Counted from the stretch's first letter, positions 27,088 to 38,366 are shown. The stretch is 64,000 nucleotides of DNA from a bacterium (GCA_016124945.1 WGMT01000027.1:1-64000), one strand, 5' to 3'. Notes: generated from the letters alone by a model not told the origin. Program-made: numbers and translations.

Positions 27088-28119
27088 CTAAACCGATCGT
27101 TCCTTTGATGAAGCGATCCGCCGCCGCGCCCAGAGCGTGCGCAGGCGTTCGATGATGACGGCGTCGCTGGCCACGGCCATGAGGATCAGCAACCCCAGCA
27201 GGGCGTCGCGCCAGAATTCGCTGATCTGCGCCCAGCGCAACAGGCTCTGCTCCAGCGTGGCAATCAAGACCGTCCCCAGCAGGGCGCCGAACATGGTGCC
27301 CGATCCGCCAAAGATGTTGACGCCGCCCACCACCACCGCCGCCACAGCCTGGAGTTCCATCCCCTGCCCGGCCACCACCGTAATGGTGCCGAAGCGCGAA
27401 AGGAACATGAAACCGGCCAGCCCACACAGCGCGCCACACAACACAAAGGCCAACAGCACCGTCCGCTGCACCGGCAACCCGGCAAAGACGGCCCCATCGG
27501 GGTTCGATCCAATCGCGTAGAGACGCCGTCCGAACGGAAGGTAGTGCAGCAGCAGTTGAAAGACGATCACCACCGCCACGGCGATCCCCACCACCAGCCG
27601 AACATCCAGATCGCCGACGGAGACGAGGTTGACCTGCGGCAAATTGACCAGCCACTCCGGCAGCGACGCCGTGATCACCGTCTGAGCGTCGGAAAATTCC
27701 ACCAAAATCGAGCGATAGATTGCCAGCGTCCCCAGTGTGGTGATGATGGCAGGCACACGGCCATACGCCACCAAAACACCGTTGACCAACCCCATGGCCG
27801 CGCCCACAGCCACGGCCATGAGGACAGCGGTGATCCACGGCATGTCGTTGTTGGCGGCCAATTGCGTCCCCACGAAGTAGGCGGTGAAGCCCACAATCGA
27901 CCCCACAGACAAGTCAATGTTGCGCGTGAGCACCACCAGCGTCTGTCCCACCGCCACCACCGCCAGGATCGCCACACTGGTCGAAATGCGATTAAAGGTG
28001 CGCGGCGTCAGATAATTCTCGATCTGCGTGCTAAAAAAGAGCACCGCCAGCACAATCAGCAGCACCAAACTCCATTCCCGAATCTGTTCCGGGCGGAGGC
28101 GTCGTCGTATCCAGTCCAT
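27088..28119 (-). CDS. Sugar ABC transporter permease (RhaP/CUT2 type)
   Basis: A 343-residue integral membrane protein. The hallmark segments are [57 protein letters not shown] and [21 protein letters not shown]. It belongs with the ATPase at 28246 and the permease at 25201. The C-terminus is basic. Start and length agree with family members. About 130 bp with a period-8 element separate it from the ATPase gene. Confidence 0.88.
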   Translation of the reverse strand: MDWIRRRLRPEQIREWSLVLLIVLAVLFFSTQIENYLTPRTFNRISTSVAILAVVAVGQTLVVLTRNIDLSVGSIVGFTAYFVGTQLAANNDMPWITAVLMAVAVGAAMGLVNGVLVAYGRVPAIITTLGTLAIYRSILVEFSDAQTVITASLPEWLVNLPQVNLVSVGDLDVRLVVGIAVAVVIVFQLLLHYLPFGRRLYAIGSNPDGAVFAGLPVQRTVLLAFVLCGALCGLAGFMFLSRFGTITVVAGQGMELQAVAAVVVGGVNIFGGSGTMFGALLGTVLIATLEQSLLRWAQISEFWRDALLGLLILMAVASDAVIIERLRTLWARRRIASSKERSV

Positions 28120-28155
28120 ACGAACTCAATTCGTGATGTGTTTTGGATGTAAAAG

Positions 28156-28242
28156 TTGGGGGATTAAGCGATTAAGAGATTAGGCGATTTCAGAAGCTTT
28201 ACACGATCCCAATCCCTTAATCTCCCAATCTCTTAATCTCTT
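28156..28242. repeat. Period-8 inverted element
   Basis: Left (28158-28191): GGGATTAA, GCGATTAA, GAGATTAG, GCGATTT. Right (28206-28242): CCCAATCC, CTTAATCT, CCCAATCT, CTTAATCT. The inner region includes AAGCTTT. It ends 3 bp from the ATPase TAG on the minus strand and separates ATPase and permease genes. Confidence 0.87.
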
Positions 28243-28245
28243 CTG

Positions 28246-29733
28246 CTACCCCATCGCCGCCGTCAAAATCCGCTCTTGCGTGGCCTCGGATCGAGCAAAG
28301 ATCCCCTTTTGCCGCCCTTCGCGCATCACGAGGATGCGGTCGCTCATGGCCAGCACTTCGGGCAGATCCGACGAAATGAGGATGATGGCGATGCCTTCGT
28401 CGGCCAGGTCGGCGATCATATGGTGCACTTCGGCTTTCGCGCCCACATCGATGCCGCGGGTCGGCTCGTCGAGGATGAGCAACTTGGGCCGCGTGTTGAG
28501 CCACTTACTGAGGACAACCTTCTGCTGGTTGCCGCCCGACAGCTTGCCCGCCGCCAACCCTACCGACGGCGTGCGGATCGTCAAACGCTGGCGGAATTGC
28601 TCGGCGGTGGCGTTTTCGGCGCGCCCGTCCACCAATCCCAACGTGGACGTGTACTGGCGCAGCGTGGGCAAGGTGATGTTGGTGGCAATCGACATCGAGA
28701 GCGTCAGCCCCAGGTTGCGCCGATCCTCGGTGACGTAGGCAATGCCCAGCCGCATGGCCTGTTCCGGTGAATGGACGGAGACCGCCTGCCCATTCAGGAT
28801 CACTTCGCCCCGGTCTGCTGGTTCGATGCCGAAGATCGCCAGTCCGACGTCAGTGCGCCGCGCCCCTACCAGCCCGGCGAAGCCAAGCACTTCCCCGGCG
28901 TGCACATCGAAGGTGATGCCGTCGAACGCGCCTTCCTTGCCCAGGTTGTGGACGGAAAGCAGCTTTTCGCCGATGGTCGACTGGCGGCGGGCAAAGAACT
29001 CGCCCAACTGTCGCCCCACCATGTCGCTGATGGCGCTTTTCTGCGTCACCTCGGCGCGCGGACGGGACGAGACGAACTGCCCGTCGCGGAAGACGGTGAC
29101 GCGATCCGCAATCGAGAAAACTTCTTCCATGCGGTGGCTGATGAAGAGAATGGCCACGCCCTGGCTGCGCAGGTTGTGTGCCAGTTTGAAGAGTTGATCC
29201 ACTTCGTGGGCCGAGAGCGACGCTGTCGGCTCGTCCATGATCAGCACGCGCACGTTGAGCGAAATGGCCTTGGCGATTTCCACCGCCTGCTGCTGTGCCA
29301 GTGTCAGGCCGCGGGCCGGGCTGCGCACGTCGAGATGCACGTCCAGCCGATCCAGGATTTCGTCGGCTTCGCGCACCATGCGTCCCCAATTCACAAAGAG
29401 TCCTTGGGCGCGGTGACTGATGAAGATGTTCTCGGCCACCGTGAGATCGGGGAAGATCATCGGCTCTTGGTGGATGGCGGCGATGCCGTATCCTTGCGCC
29501 TCGATGGGGCTGCTCACCCGGATCGGGCGGCCATCAAGCAGGATTTCGCCGGTGTCAGGCGTGTGAATGCCCGTCATGATCTTGATCAGCGTGGATTTCC
29601 CCGCGCCGTTTTCGCCCAACAGCGCGTGGATCTCACCGGGATAGAGGGTCAGCGCCACGTCATCGAGCGCTTGCGTACTGTCGAAACGCTTCGAGATGCC
29701 GCGCATCTCCAAGACAGGATTGGCTGTGGTCAT
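28246..29733 (-). CDS. Sugar ABC transporter ATPase with two ABC domains (RhaT/CUT2 type)
   Basis: A 495-residue double ATPase of the CUT2 class. Domain 1 has Walker [10 protein letters not shown], a relaxed signature [14 protein letters not shown] and Walker [12 protein letters not shown]. Domain 2 has the usual degenerate Walker A ([11 protein letters not shown]), signature [15 protein letters not shown] and Walker [13 protein letters not shown]. The GIDVGAK segment is typical of sugar importers. It is first in the order ATPase, permease, [DUF433-DUF5615], permease, binding protein, close to the rhizobial rhamnose operon once the inserted pair is removed. Confidence 0.9.
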   Translation of the reverse strand: MTTANPVLEMRGISKRFDSTQALDDVALTLYPGEIHALLGENGAGKSTLIKIMTGIHTPDTGEILLDGRPIRVSSPIEAQGYGIAAIHQEPMIFPDLTVAENIFISHRAQGLFVNWGRMVREADEILDRLDVHLDVRSPARGLTLAQQQAVEIAKAISLNVRVLIMDEPTASLSAHEVDQLFKLAHNLRSQGVAILFISHRMEEVFSIADRVTVFRDGQFVSSRPRAEVTQKSAISDMVGRQLGEFFARRQSTIGEKLLSVHNLGKEGAFDGITFDVHAGEVLGFAGLVGARRTDVGLAIFGIEPADRGEVILNGQAVSVHSPEQAMRLGIAYVTEDRRNLGLTLSMSIATNITLPTLRQYTSTLGLVDGRAENATAEQFRQRLTIRTPSVGLAAGKLSGGNQQKVVLSKWLNTRPKLLILDEPTRGIDVGAKAEVHHMIADLADEGIAIILISSDLPEVLAMSDRILVMREGRQKGIFARSEATQERILTAAMG

Positions 29734-29836
29734 GGTTGTCCAACAGGAATGGATTGGTCAGGGGGGCGTTCGTAAAGTCCGATCAGTATAGTCACATTCA
29801 GGAGTGCATGCAAGCGCACGAGGATGTGCAAAATTT

Positions 29837-29942
29837 CAGAGATAGAACGCGGATCGAGCGGATTAAACGGATTCAGACCCAAATTTTCTGAAAAATCCGC
29901 GCCGATCTGCTCAATCCGCTCAATCCGCGTTCTATCTCTCCA
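29837..29942. repeat. Period-9 inverted element, ATAGAACGCGGAT family
   Basis: Left (29840-29873): GATAGAACGCGGATCGAGCG, then GATTAAACG. Right (29893-29939) ends AATCCGCGTTCTATC. It lies between two divergent genes (ATPase and YitT), so it is not a terminator here. This argues that the family is a mobile or spreading element. Confidence 0.87.
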
Positions 29943-30003
29943 TCAGGTTGTGCGATAGACTGAAGTCCTGTGCATTTTTTGTTATCTGCGCTACGAGGTG
30001 ACT

Positions 30004-30703
<700 letters not shown>

Positions 30704-30704
<1 letters not shown>

Positions 30705-30912
30705 GGAATGGTGATTTGTGATTGGTGATTGGGTCGGCCAATTGACAAGCGAAAGGACGGTTGGCGATGTTGTCGGGCACGTACATATGCGTTACAGATT
30801 GGAACGCATTACACTGCTCTGTGGCCAGAGACGCGCGAAGATGCACACATCGTCGTCGCAGATCTCAACTCTGCCCCAATCCCTAATCACCAATCCCTAA
30901 TCACCAATCACA
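30704..30912. repeat. Period-7 inverted element with long spacer, reaching a 5' leader
   Basis: Left (30708-30735): AATGGTG, ATTTGTG, ATTGGTG, ATTGGG. Right (30873-30911): CCCCAAT, CCCTAAT, CACCAAT, CCCTAAT, CACCAAT, CAC. The spacer is about 137 nt with no clear gene. The left arm starts 3 bp after a stop codon. The right arm ends 2 bp before the AAGGAA ribosome binding site of the DinB-like gene. Confidence 0.87.
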
Positions 30913-30925
30913 AGGAAGTCAAAGT

Positions 30926-31402
30926 ATGAGCGTTATTGGAACCATTCTGCGCATTGTGATGGAGCGTTCCAGCCGCAAGCTGACCTACGAAACCGCCGTT
31001 GCCCAACTCGAAAAAGGACGGGAGAGCGTCCTGGCGCTCATGGACAGCGCCGCCGACACGCCCGAAAATCGCAAAACGGTGCGCCACGTCATTGGCATTG
31101 AGCGTTGGGGGCAGCATCGGCTTGGCGTCCTCAAGGGCGAGCCGCTCACCGTCGACGAATACGACAGCTACCAGCCGCAAGACGGGCTGGACATGGCGCA
31201 ACTGCGCAACGCCTTTAATGTGGTACGTGGCCAGACAATTGAGCTGATTAAGGAACTTGAGACAGATGGCGTGCCGCTCGAGCGCAAGGTCTTCCACAAT
31301 GATATCAAAGAATTCACCCTGCGCGGCTGGATCGGCTATTTGAGCGGACACGCCAATATTGAAATGAAGCGACTCAAGAAGGGCGTACAACAAAAGTTGT
31401 AA
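30926..31402 (+). CDS. DinB-like four-helix protein
   Basis: A 158-residue cytoplasmic helical protein. TVRHVIGIERWGQHRLGVLKGEP and WIGYLSGHANIEMKRLKK carry His residues in the positions used for metal binding in DinB/YfiT-like proteins. No catalytic function can be assigned; relatives include thiol-dependent transferases and damage-inducible proteins. AAGGAA lies 11 nt before ATG, directly after the heptamer arm. Confidence 0.7.
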   Translation: MSVIGTILRIVMERSSRKLTYETAVAQLEKGRESVLALMDSAADTPENRKTVRHVIGIERWGQHRLGVLKGEPLTVDEYDSYQPQDGLDMAQLRNAFNVVRGQTIELIKELETDGVPLERKVFHNDIKEFTLRGWIGYLSGHANIEMKRLKKGVQQKL

Positions 31403-31531
31403 ATCTGCCCAAAAATGGTTTTTGCTGCAACACGGTCGGGAACAATTCGGCGGGGGCTTTCGTCTTGAAAACCAGTGCCACACAGTGTGTCACAGAAAAC
31501 CCCCAAAAAGTTAGACGAAGGAGTTTCAACC

Positions 31532-32338
31532 ATGTTGCAAAACAAACGAATGTTTGGCATTTCCACCCTCTTCGCAGCCTTTGTGCTGATTGCTGCGCTG
31601 TTGGTATCACAAGTCGGCTTTGGTCCCGCTAGCGCCCAGGCCCAGGACACCACCGGCGTCACCACACCGGGGACTGTCACTGTGGTCGGTGAAGGCAGCG
31701 TCAGCATCGAACCCGACATTGCCAACACAACCATCGGCGTCGAAGTAGTGCAACCGTCTGTGCAGGATGCCGTCTCTGAAGCGCGTGAGTTGATGGACGA
31801 AGTCATCGCTGCGTTGCAGGAAGCTGGCGTCGCCGAAGAAGACCTGCAGACCACAGGCTTTAACATCTGGGCCGAACGTAATTTTGGCGGCCCCATGCCC
31901 ATGGATTCTGAAGGCTCGGTTGACGGCAACAGCGAGCAGGTTCGCTACCACGTCAGCAACAACGTGCAGGTGACGATCCGCGATCTGGAGAACATCGAAG
32001 GCGTGCTGGATGCTGCAATTCAGGCCGGCGCCAACAACATCTACGGCGTCACCTTTAGCCTGAGCGACCCGACCAGCATCGAATCTGAGGCCCGCCAGAG
32101 TGCAGTTGAAAATGCCCGCACCAAGGCCGAAGAACTGGCCGAACTGACCGGCACCACCGTCGGCGGTGTGGTGAGCATCAGCGAAGTTGTGGGGCAGGGC
32201 GGCGGCTACTTTGGTGGCAACTTCGCCCAGGCTTCCCGCGATGGATTGGGCGGTGGCGGCGCAGGTCCTATTGCCCCGGGCCAGCTCAAGATGACCATGC
32301 AGTTGCAGATCACATACGAGCTACAGTCGGCTGAATAG
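31532..32338 (+). CDS. SIMPL (DUF541) domain secreted protein
   Basis: 268 residues with a signal peptide (1 to about 36, ending ASAQA). The SIMPL/DUF541 fold follows: TVTVVGEGSVSIEPDIANTTIGVE, AGVAEEDLQTTGFNIW, VQVTIRDLENIEGVLDAAIQAGAN and ARTKAEELAELTGTTVGGVVSISE. The glycine-rich tail ends PGQLKMTMQLQITYEL. Members are exported or envelope proteins such as YggE. AAGGAG at 31518-31523 marks ATG 31532; the upstream extension to 31475 is not used. Confidence 0.92.
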   Translation: MLQNKRMFGISTLFAAFVLIAALLVSQVGFGPASAQAQDTTGVTTPGTVTVVGEGSVSIEPDIANTTIGVEVVQPSVQDAVSEARELMDEVIAALQEAGVAEEDLQTTGFNIWAERNFGGPMPMDSEGSVDGNSEQVRYHVSNNVQVTIRDLENIEGVLDAAIQAGANNIYGVTFSLSDPTSIESEARQSAVENARTKAEELAELTGTTVGGVVSISEVVGQGGGYFGGNFAQASRDGLGGGGAGPIAPGQLKMTMQLQITYELQSAE

Positions 32339-32349
32339 TTCCAGACCAG

Positions 32350-32446
32350 ACGAATGAAGAATAAAGATTGGGTAGAGCTTGTCGACGTGAAATTAGTCAT
32401 CTATCACGTCAACGAACTCTACCCAATCTTTATTCTTTATTCTTTT
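32350..32446. repeat. Period-7 inverted element, GAATGAA/GAATAAA/GATTGGG units
   Basis: Left 32352-32377 (GAATGAA, GAATAAA, GATTGGG, TAGAG). Right 32417-32443 is the inverse. An inner GACGTGA/TCACGTC pair closes a 13-nt loop. The left arm is identical over about 24 nt to that at 51721, while the spacers are unrelated. It lies between the convergent SIMPL and gatB genes. Confidence 0.9.
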
Positions 32447-32456
32447 CTTTCCCCGC

Positions 32457-33959
32457 TCATTCGCCCTTCAAAAGATCCTGTAACCTCTGCTTCACCATCT
32501 GCGGATCGCCCTGACCTTTGGTGGCGCGCATGGTCTGGCCCATGAAGAAGCCGAAAACTTTCTCTTCGCCGCTGCGGAAGCGGTTCAACTCGTCGGGGTT
32601 GGCGTCGAGGATGGCCTGAATGGCGGCGTCGATCACCGATGTGTCACTGACCAGCGCCCAGCCCTGCCGTTCCACAATGACGTCGGGATCTTCGCCCTTT
32701 TCGGCCATCATCTCCAGCACCTTCTTGGCGGTGTTGAGGTTGATGGTCTTTTCGTCGACCAGGCGCAGCAGCGCCGCCAACTGTGCGGGGCGAATGGGCA
32801 GATCGGCGAGCTGACGCAGGTCCTGAGCGTCGCCGGCGGCGTAGATCAGGCGGAAGAGTTCGCCGGTGATCCAGTTCGCCACGCGCTGTGGTTTGTCGTC
32901 GCCGGTACCTACGGTGGTGGCGTAGGCGGCCACGGCTTGCTCAAAGAACTCAGCTACCTGAATCTCACTGGTGAGGATGTCGGCGTCGATGCGGCGCACA
33001 CCCCAATTGGCTTCGTAGCGGGCGCGGCGGACGTCGGGGAGTTCGGGCAGTGTGGCGCGGATGGCATCGATCCACGGTTGCATCACCACCAGCGGCGGCA
33101 GATCCGGCTCGGGGAAGTAGCGATAGTCTTCGGAGCTTTCCTTGCTGCGCTGCAAGACGGTGCGCTGCGCGTTTTCGTCCCAGCCCATGTTGACCTGTTT
33201 CACGCTGCCCCCGTCCTCAAGGACGCGGGCCTGACGGATCTGTTCGTAGGCGATGGCGCTGCGCACGGAGCGGAAGCTGTTGAGGTTCTTTACCTCAACT
33301 TTGGTGCCGTATTCGCCGCGGGCGGCCTGTTCCGCCGTGCGCACGCTGATGTTGGGTTCGCAGCGCATGGCGCCCTTTTCCATGTCACCACTGTTGACGC
33401 CCAGGTAGCGTAGGATCGTGCGCAGCTTGGTGAGGAAGGCATACGCCTCTTCCGGGCTGGTGATGTCCGCTTCGGTGACGATTTCGAGCAGGGGCATACC
33501 GGCACGGTTCAGATCGACCAGCGTGTAGCCGCCGTCGTGGACATTCTTGCCTGTGTCCTCTTCGAGGTGGGCGCGGCGGATGCGAATGCGCTTGCTGCTG
33601 CCGTCGGGCAGATCGACTTCGATCCAGCCGTCCACGCACAGGGGCAGTTCGTACTGCGAAATCTGGTAGCCTTTGGGCAGATCGGGGTAGTGATAGTTCT
33701 TGCGCGCAAAGACCGCTGTCTCGGCGATTCGACAGTTGAGCGCAAGCCCCGTTTTGATCGTCGCTTCCACGGCGGCGCGGTTGATCACCGGCATGGCACC
33801 GGGCAGGCCGAGACAGGTGGGGCAGGTGTGTGTGTTGGGCGGCGCGCCCTGGTAATCGGTGCTACAGCGGCAGAACATCTTGGTGCGGGTAAGCAGTTGG
33901 GCGTGGACTTCCATGCCCACCACCACCTGGTATTTTTGCAACTCTTGTACAGCGGTCAT
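32457..33959 (-). CDS. gatB: Asp-tRNA(Asn)/Glu-tRNA(Gln) amidotransferase subunit B
   Basis: Catalytic/tRNA-binding subunit of GatCAB, which converts Glu-tRNA(Gln) to Gln-tRNA(Gln) and/or Asp-tRNA(Asn) to Asn-tRNA(Asn). The N-terminal kinase-like domain has [21 protein letters not shown] with the zinc-type Cys cluster ([13 protein letters not shown]). [17 protein letters not shown] is the signature. The helical middle and the YqeY-like tail domain ([21 protein letters not shown]) complete it. The 500-residue length is normal. gatA and gatC are not in the window. No clear ribosome binding site is seen. Confidence 0.96.
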   Translation of the reverse strand: MTAVQELQKYQVVVGMEVHAQLLTRTKMFCRCSTDYQGAPPNTHTCPTCLGLPGAMPVINRAAVEATIKTGLALNCRIAETAVFARKNYHYPDLPKGYQISQYELPLCVDGWIEVDLPDGSSKRIRIRRAHLEEDTGKNVHDGGYTLVDLNRAGMPLLEIVTEADITSPEEAYAFLTKLRTILRYLGVNSGDMEKGAMRCEPNISVRTAEQAARGEYGTKVEVKNLNSFRSVRSAIAYEQIRQARVLEDGGSVKQVNMGWDENAQRTVLQRSKESSEDYRYFPEPDLPPLVVMQPWIDAIRATLPELPDVRRARYEANWGVRRIDADILTSEIQVAEFFEQAVAAYATTVGTGDDKPQRVANWITGELFRLIYAAGDAQDLRQLADLPIRPAQLAALLRLVDEKTINLNTAKKVLEMMAEKGEDPDVIVERQGWALVSDTSVIDAAIQAILDANPDELNRFRSGEEKVFGFFMGQTMRATKGQGDPQMVKQRLQDLLKGE

Positions 33960-34033
33960 AGTTCAAGTCCAGGGAATGATCAGTGGATGGCTCAAATTGC
34001 CGCCATCATAGCATAGTGGAGGGGGCGGAACAA

Positions 34034-34272
34034 AGTGGTGCGTAGTGCGTGGTGCGTCTACCTGTGGAGTAAGTGAGCGCGTATTGATAACTTTACGTGC
34101 GCGTGTCGTCCGTCGTCCGTCGTCCGTTCGCCAATCACCCAACAGCCGGGGAACAAAAATACAGCAAACTGACGTCTATTGTGCGAAGCTGGTACACAGT
34201 GACTCAGCGAAATGTGTTTCCAATGGAGAGCTTATTGCCTCAACTGGTACACGCACCACGCACTACGCATTA
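34034..34272. repeat. Compound period-7 element with two unit types (33960-34308 gap)
   Basis: Left 34036-34059 (GTGGTGC, GTAGTGC, GTGGTGC, GTC) pairs with right 34252-34270 (GCACCAC, GCACTAC, GCAT). A separate run GTCGTCC x3 (34105-34125) lies between, without a partner in the gap. The remaining sequence of this 349-nt gap shows no gene. It must contain the promoter of the transglycosylase gene. Confidence 0.8.
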
Positions 34273-34308
34273 AAAAGCGTTTGACAGCCGTCGACCGCGG
34301 TACGGATA

Positions 34309-36978
34309 ATGGAGAACATGGATCGAATTTTGAACTATCTGCCCCTATTTCGTTGGACAGTGGGTGCGTTGCTTGTCTTGGCTGTGGCGCTGCTGGTGAC
34401 GTCTCAAGTCTGGGATCGCACCGCCACCGAAACTGAGCCGGTGACGCTGCCCGCGCCCACAGAGACCCGCGCCGCACAGGCATTGATGCCGACATTCACG
34501 CCCACGTCCACGCCGCCGACACAGGAGGACGTCCTCCCCATTGCCGCGGTGACGGAAGTTGCCGTGACGGAAGTAGCGACCGCGGAAAATGTCGCCGTTG
34601 ACCGCGTCATTGAAGTTGCGACGGTGGATATTGCCGCCGTGGATCAACCCACGCCAACCGCAGCGGCCACTGCTGTGCCCACACCGCAGCCGTTGCCTAC
34701 CGCCCCCCTGCCGCCGCGAGGACAACTCGAAGAAGCTGCGCACCTGCACCGCCTGGGCTATTACGCCGAGGAACAGGCGTTGCTGGCAGCGATCTTGGCC
34801 GATGGCGGTAGCAGCGTCGAGCAGAAATTGACAGCGCGCTTTAAGCTCGTGGAGTCTTACCTATCCGAAGACAATTTCACCCAGGCATTGGCTACAGTAG
34901 AACTGTTCGAGGCCGACGCCGCTGTGCTGCCCGCGGATGATCCACGCCGCATCGATGCCGCCTTCCTGCGCGGCGAGGCCCTGGGTGGCCTGGGACGCGC
35001 CGACGAAGCCGCCGCCGCCTACACCGCCTTTCTCGAAGCCTATCCGAGCCTCAGCCTCACCATCTTCGAGTTGATTGGTGAGACCTACGAGGCTGTCGGT
35101 AACCCCAGCGCCGCCGCCGACGCCTATGGCCGCGCCGCCGCCGCTGCTTCGGACAATTCCACATTGGCCGGTCTGCTCGAACGGCAGGGGGCGATGCTGG
35201 AAACGGCAGGCCGCTGGGCCAACGCCGCCGCCGTCTACGATCAGATTTTGTCCTTTGCTGTGAATCCCAGCTATCGCACCACCATTGGCACCCGCGCCGG
35301 CAGCGCCCACGCCGAAGCAGGGAATGGAGCCGAAGCCGTGGCGCGCTGGCAGGCTGTCCTCGCTGAGCAAGGACCCAGCGCCGCCGCCCATCCTGCTTTG
35401 GCAGCGCTGGTGGAGCGTGGCGCCGCCGTCGATCTCTTCCTGCGCGGCTCCATCAACCTGGCCAACGGATCGACGATCCCTGCCATCAGCGCCTTCGACA
35501 GCTTCATCACCAACAATCCGGCTGATCCACGGGTGGGCGAAGCGCTCCACAGCATTGGGCAATCGCATCTGGAATTGGGGAACTTCACTGAAGCGCAGGC
35601 ATTCTTTGAGCGGGTCCTCGCCGAATATCCGTCCTGTGGCTGTTTCGGACAGGTCAAGCTCGATCAGGCGCGACTGGCCATCCTCAGTGGAAACGACACC
35701 GAAGGTCGGCGTATCTACCGCACCTTCGCCCGCGAATTCCCCAACGATGGGCTGGCGGCGGAAGCGCTCTGGCGCAGCGCGCTTTCGGCCATCAGCGCAG
35801 ACAACCAGATTGAAGCCGCCGTGGACTTCTTCTCGCTGGTCGACGGCTTCCCCAACAGCGAACGTGCGCCCCGCGCACTTTACGTACTGGGCATCGGCTC
35901 GATGTCCAATCGACTCTACCCGCAGGCGGTGCTCAGCTTCAGCCGCCTGCGCAATGAGTACCCCAACGCTACGCCGCAGGCCGCCGCCTACTGGCTAGGA
36001 CGTGCCTACGCCGCCCAGGGCGACACCGCCAACGCCACCGCCCAATGGCAGGCACTGGTCGACCGTGAACCCGACACCTACTTCGGTGTCCTCGCCGCGC
36101 AGGCGCTGTTGGACAGGAACCACAACACCGCCATCTTCCGCAATGTGCCGGCATTGTCCAATCCCGCGTCTACCTTGCCCGGCGACGACGGCAGCCAGTC
36201 CTTCGCCGAGCGGTGGCTGGCGGAACGGATCGACGTGGACGCGTCCACATTGTCGACACTGCCTGCCGCCGTTGCCAATGACGCCGATCTGCGCAACGGC
36301 GAAATAATGCTGCGCCTGAATCGGCGCGGCGAAGCGCTGGCGCTCTTGCAGCGGGTGGCGAACCGCTACAGCGAAGACGCCCACGCGCTCTACGCCCTCG
36401 CCCTGCACTTTGAAGATTTGGGCACCTATGGGTTGGCGATCAACGTGTCTACACGGTTGATTTCCATGAGCGGCGCGCCGCTGATAGAGGACACACCGTC
36501 CTTCATCCAGCGCATTTCGTATCCTATCCACTTCGAGGAACTGGTAGAACGGGCGACGACGGAATTCGACATTGATCCGCTGCTCTTCTACAGCCTGATC
36601 CGTCAGGAGAGTCTTTTCGAGGAGGGCGCTCGGTCGCACGCCGCCGCCCAAGGATTGGCGCAAATCATCCCTACCACGGGCGCAGAAATCGCCGGGCGGC
36701 TCAACTTCCCCAACTACAGCAACGCCCTGATCTACCGGCCCCATATCAACGTCCGTTTCGGTGTCTTCTACCTGGATTGGGTGCGCGACTATGTCAACGG
36801 CAGCATCCCTGCTGCGCTGGCCGGCTATAACGCCGGTCCTGGCAACTCGCGTACATGGCAGGGGCTGGCCGGCGGCGACGAAGCCCTCTTCGTCGAGCTA
36901 ATGACCTTCAGCGAACCCCGCCTCTACATTCAGCGGATTTTGTCGCATTATTATCATTACAATCGGTTGTATCGGTAA
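34309..36978 (+). CDS. TPR-containing membrane-anchored lytic transglycosylase
   Basis: An 889-residue cell-wall enzyme. One N-terminal transmembrane helix (about 14-32), a low-complexity T/P/A/V tether (about 40-130), a long array of tetratricopeptide-like helices (about 135-660), and an SLT catalytic domain (about 740-880) with Glu767 in IRQESLFEEGARS, GLAQIIPTT, and GYNAGPGN. It should cleave glycan strands between MurNAc and GlcNAc with anhydro-sugar formation. Layout resembles Slt70. ATG 34309 and ATG 34318 are both possible. The TAA lies in a shared hairpin. Confidence 0.9.
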   Translation: MENMDRILNYLPLFRWTVGALLVLAVALLVTSQVWDRTATETEPVTLPAPTETRAAQALMPTFTPTSTPPTQEDVLPIAAVTEVAVTEVATAENVAVDRVIEVATVDIAAVDQPTPTAAATAVPTPQPLPTAPLPPRGQLEEAAHLHRLGYYAEEQALLAAILADGGSSVEQKLTARFKLVESYLSEDNFTQALATVELFEADAAVLPADDPRRIDAAFLRGEALGGLGRADEAAAAYTAFLEAYPSLSLTIFELIGETYEAVGNPSAAADAYGRAAAAASDNSTLAGLLERQGAMLETAGRWANAAAVYDQILSFAVNPSYRTTIGTRAGSAHAEAGNGAEAVARWQAVLAEQGPSAAAHPALAALVERGAAVDLFLRGSINLANGSTIPAISAFDSFITNNPADPRVGEALHSIGQSHLELGNFTEAQAFFERVLAEYPSCGCFGQVKLDQARLAILSGNDTEGRRIYRTFAREFPNDGLAAEALWRSALSAISADNQIEAAVDFFSLVDGFPNSERAPRALYVLGIGSMSNRLYPQAVLSFSRLRNEYPNATPQAAAYWLGRAYAAQGDTANATAQWQALVDREPDTYFGVLAAQALLDRNHNTAIFRNVPALSNPASTLPGDDGSQSFAERWLAERIDVDASTLSTLPAAVANDADLRNGEIMLRLNRRGEALALLQRVANRYSEDAHALYALALHFEDLGTYGLAINVSTRLISMSGAPLIEDTPSFIQRISYPIHFEELVERATTEFDIDPLLFYSLIRQESLFEEGARSHAAAQGLAQIIPTTGAEIAGRLNFPNYSNALIYRPHINVRFGVFYLDWVRDYVNGSIPAALAGYNAGPGNSRTWQGLAGGDEALFVELMTFSEPRLYIQRILSHYYHYNRLYR

Positions 36979-37049
36979 GGAGCGGGTTGTGGATTGCGAC
37001 GACGCTCTTGTTTGCGTCCTTCGCAATCCGCAACCCGTCATTCCTTACC
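36974..37049. terminator. Bidirectional hairpin covering two convergent stop codons
   Basis: GGTAAGGA (36974-36981) pairs with TCCTTACC (37042-37049), and GGGTTGTGGATTGCGA (36984-36999) with TCGCAATCCGCAACCC (37021-37036). The two outer GGTAAGG segments contain the TAA stop codons of both flanking convergent genes. The arms read loosely as period-7 units. Confidence 0.85.
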
Positions 37050-38322
37050 AATATCGCATCGCGTCCGCAAACAACCTGCGCAGATCGTCCGCGTCCGCCG
37101 GGCGCGGGGACAATTTCGTGACGCGGTGTTGCGGCAGCGTGCCTTGCACGAGGGCTTCGATATCGACTGGGCCGAAGCCGATGGCGCTGAGGCCGTTGGG
37201 CACGCCCACTTTCTGCATGATCGCGATGATGGCGTCGGCGAGGACATCGCCTGCCCTGTCCGCGGAGACGTCGCGGGTGTCTACGCCCAAAAGTCGCGCC
37301 GCGTAGAGGTGACGTTCGGGGTTGGCCGCAGCCGTGAAGCGGAAGACGGCAGGCGCATTGAGGATCACCGACATACCGTGGGGGATGATGGGGTGATCTT
37401 CGGGGTAGCCGGGCGGCTGGTAGCCGCGCACCATCCCTGACACCGGGTAGGACATGCCGTGGGGCAGGTGCACGCCGGCGTTGCCGAAGCCGATCCCGGC
37501 GAAGGCCGACGCCAGCAGCATCTGGCTGCGCGCTTCGTCGTCCTCCGGGTCGTTGACGGCACGTTCGATGTGCTGGGCCACCATCTCAATCGCCCGCGCC
37601 GACCAGATGTCGCTGATAGGATTGGCCCCCTGGTAGGCGGGGCGCACTTCCGGTCGCTCCGGCGCAGGACGGTTGTTGTATGGCAGTGCGGTGAGCGACT
37701 CAATGGCGTGGCTGAGCACGTCCAATCCACTGGCGGCGGCCACCATTTTGGGCAACGTGCGCGTATTTTCTGGATCGAGGATGCCCAGCACAGGGCGCAG
37801 CGCACGGTGGGCGATGCCGGTTTTGGCGTGCATCTCCGTGAAGTCGAAGATGGCGACACCGGTGGTTTCGCTGCCTGTGCCTGCTGTGGTGGGGATGGCG
37901 ATGAGCGGCTTGACTGGGCCGGGCACCACTTCCCCGCGGCCAATCGGCGGGTTGACGTAGGCCAGCAAATCGGCGGGATAGGTGGCGTAGAGGTTGGCGG
38001 CCTTGGCCGTGTCGATCACCGAACCGCCACCTACCGCCACGTAGCCGTCGAAGTCACCGTCCACGGCGAAGTCGATGGCCTGCCGAAAGGAGATGTCGGT
38101 GGGTTCCACACGCACGCCGTCGAAGACCACCGCATCGATGCCCGCTTCACGTAGCGCAGACAGCGTCACCGCCACCGGTTCCAACTGCGTCAGCCGTGGA
38201 TCGGTGACCACCATCACCCGGCGCGCGCCCAATCGGCGCATGTCCCCGCCCACCTCGCGCGTCACCCCCGGCCCATACTTGATGCTCGACGTGTCCATGG
38301 TGAAGACAGTTTCGGTGATCAT
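37045..38322 (-). CDS. Iron-containing alcohol dehydrogenase, hydroxyacid-oxoacid transhydrogenase type
   Basis: A 425-residue group III alcohol dehydrogenase. The Rossmann GGGSVIDTAKAANL motif, TTAGTGSETTGVAIF, and metal-site His residues (GLDVLSHAIES; HGMSYPV; HGMSVIL) are present. NNRPAPERPEVRPAYQGANPISD and NGLSAIGFGPVD with TKLSPR are the markers of the ADHFE1/HOT branch. HOT oxidises 4-hydroxybutyrate while reducing 2-oxoglutarate. Whether that is the physiological reaction here is inferred. Confidence 0.88.
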   Translation of the reverse strand: MITETVFTMDTSSIKYGPGVTREVGGDMRRLGARRVMVVTDPRLTQLEPVAVTLSALREAGIDAVVFDGVRVEPTDISFRQAIDFAVDGDFDGYVAVGGGSVIDTAKAANLYATYPADLLAYVNPPIGRGEVVPGPVKPLIAIPTTAGTGSETTGVAIFDFTEMHAKTGIAHRALRPVLGILDPENTRTLPKMVAAASGLDVLSHAIESLTALPYNNRPAPERPEVRPAYQGANPISDIWSARAIEMVAQHIERAVNDPEDDEARSQMLLASAFAGIGFGNAGVHLPHGMSYPVSGMVRGYQPPGYPEDHPIIPHGMSVILNAPAVFRFTAAANPERHLYAARLLGVDTRDVSADRAGDVLADAIIAIMQKVGVPNGLSAIGFGPVDIEALVQGTLPQHRVTKLSPRPADADDLRRLFADAMRYW

Positions 38323-38366
38323 GGGAAGCCTCCGGTTTTTGATGTGGGTTTGTTTGGATGGTGTTT

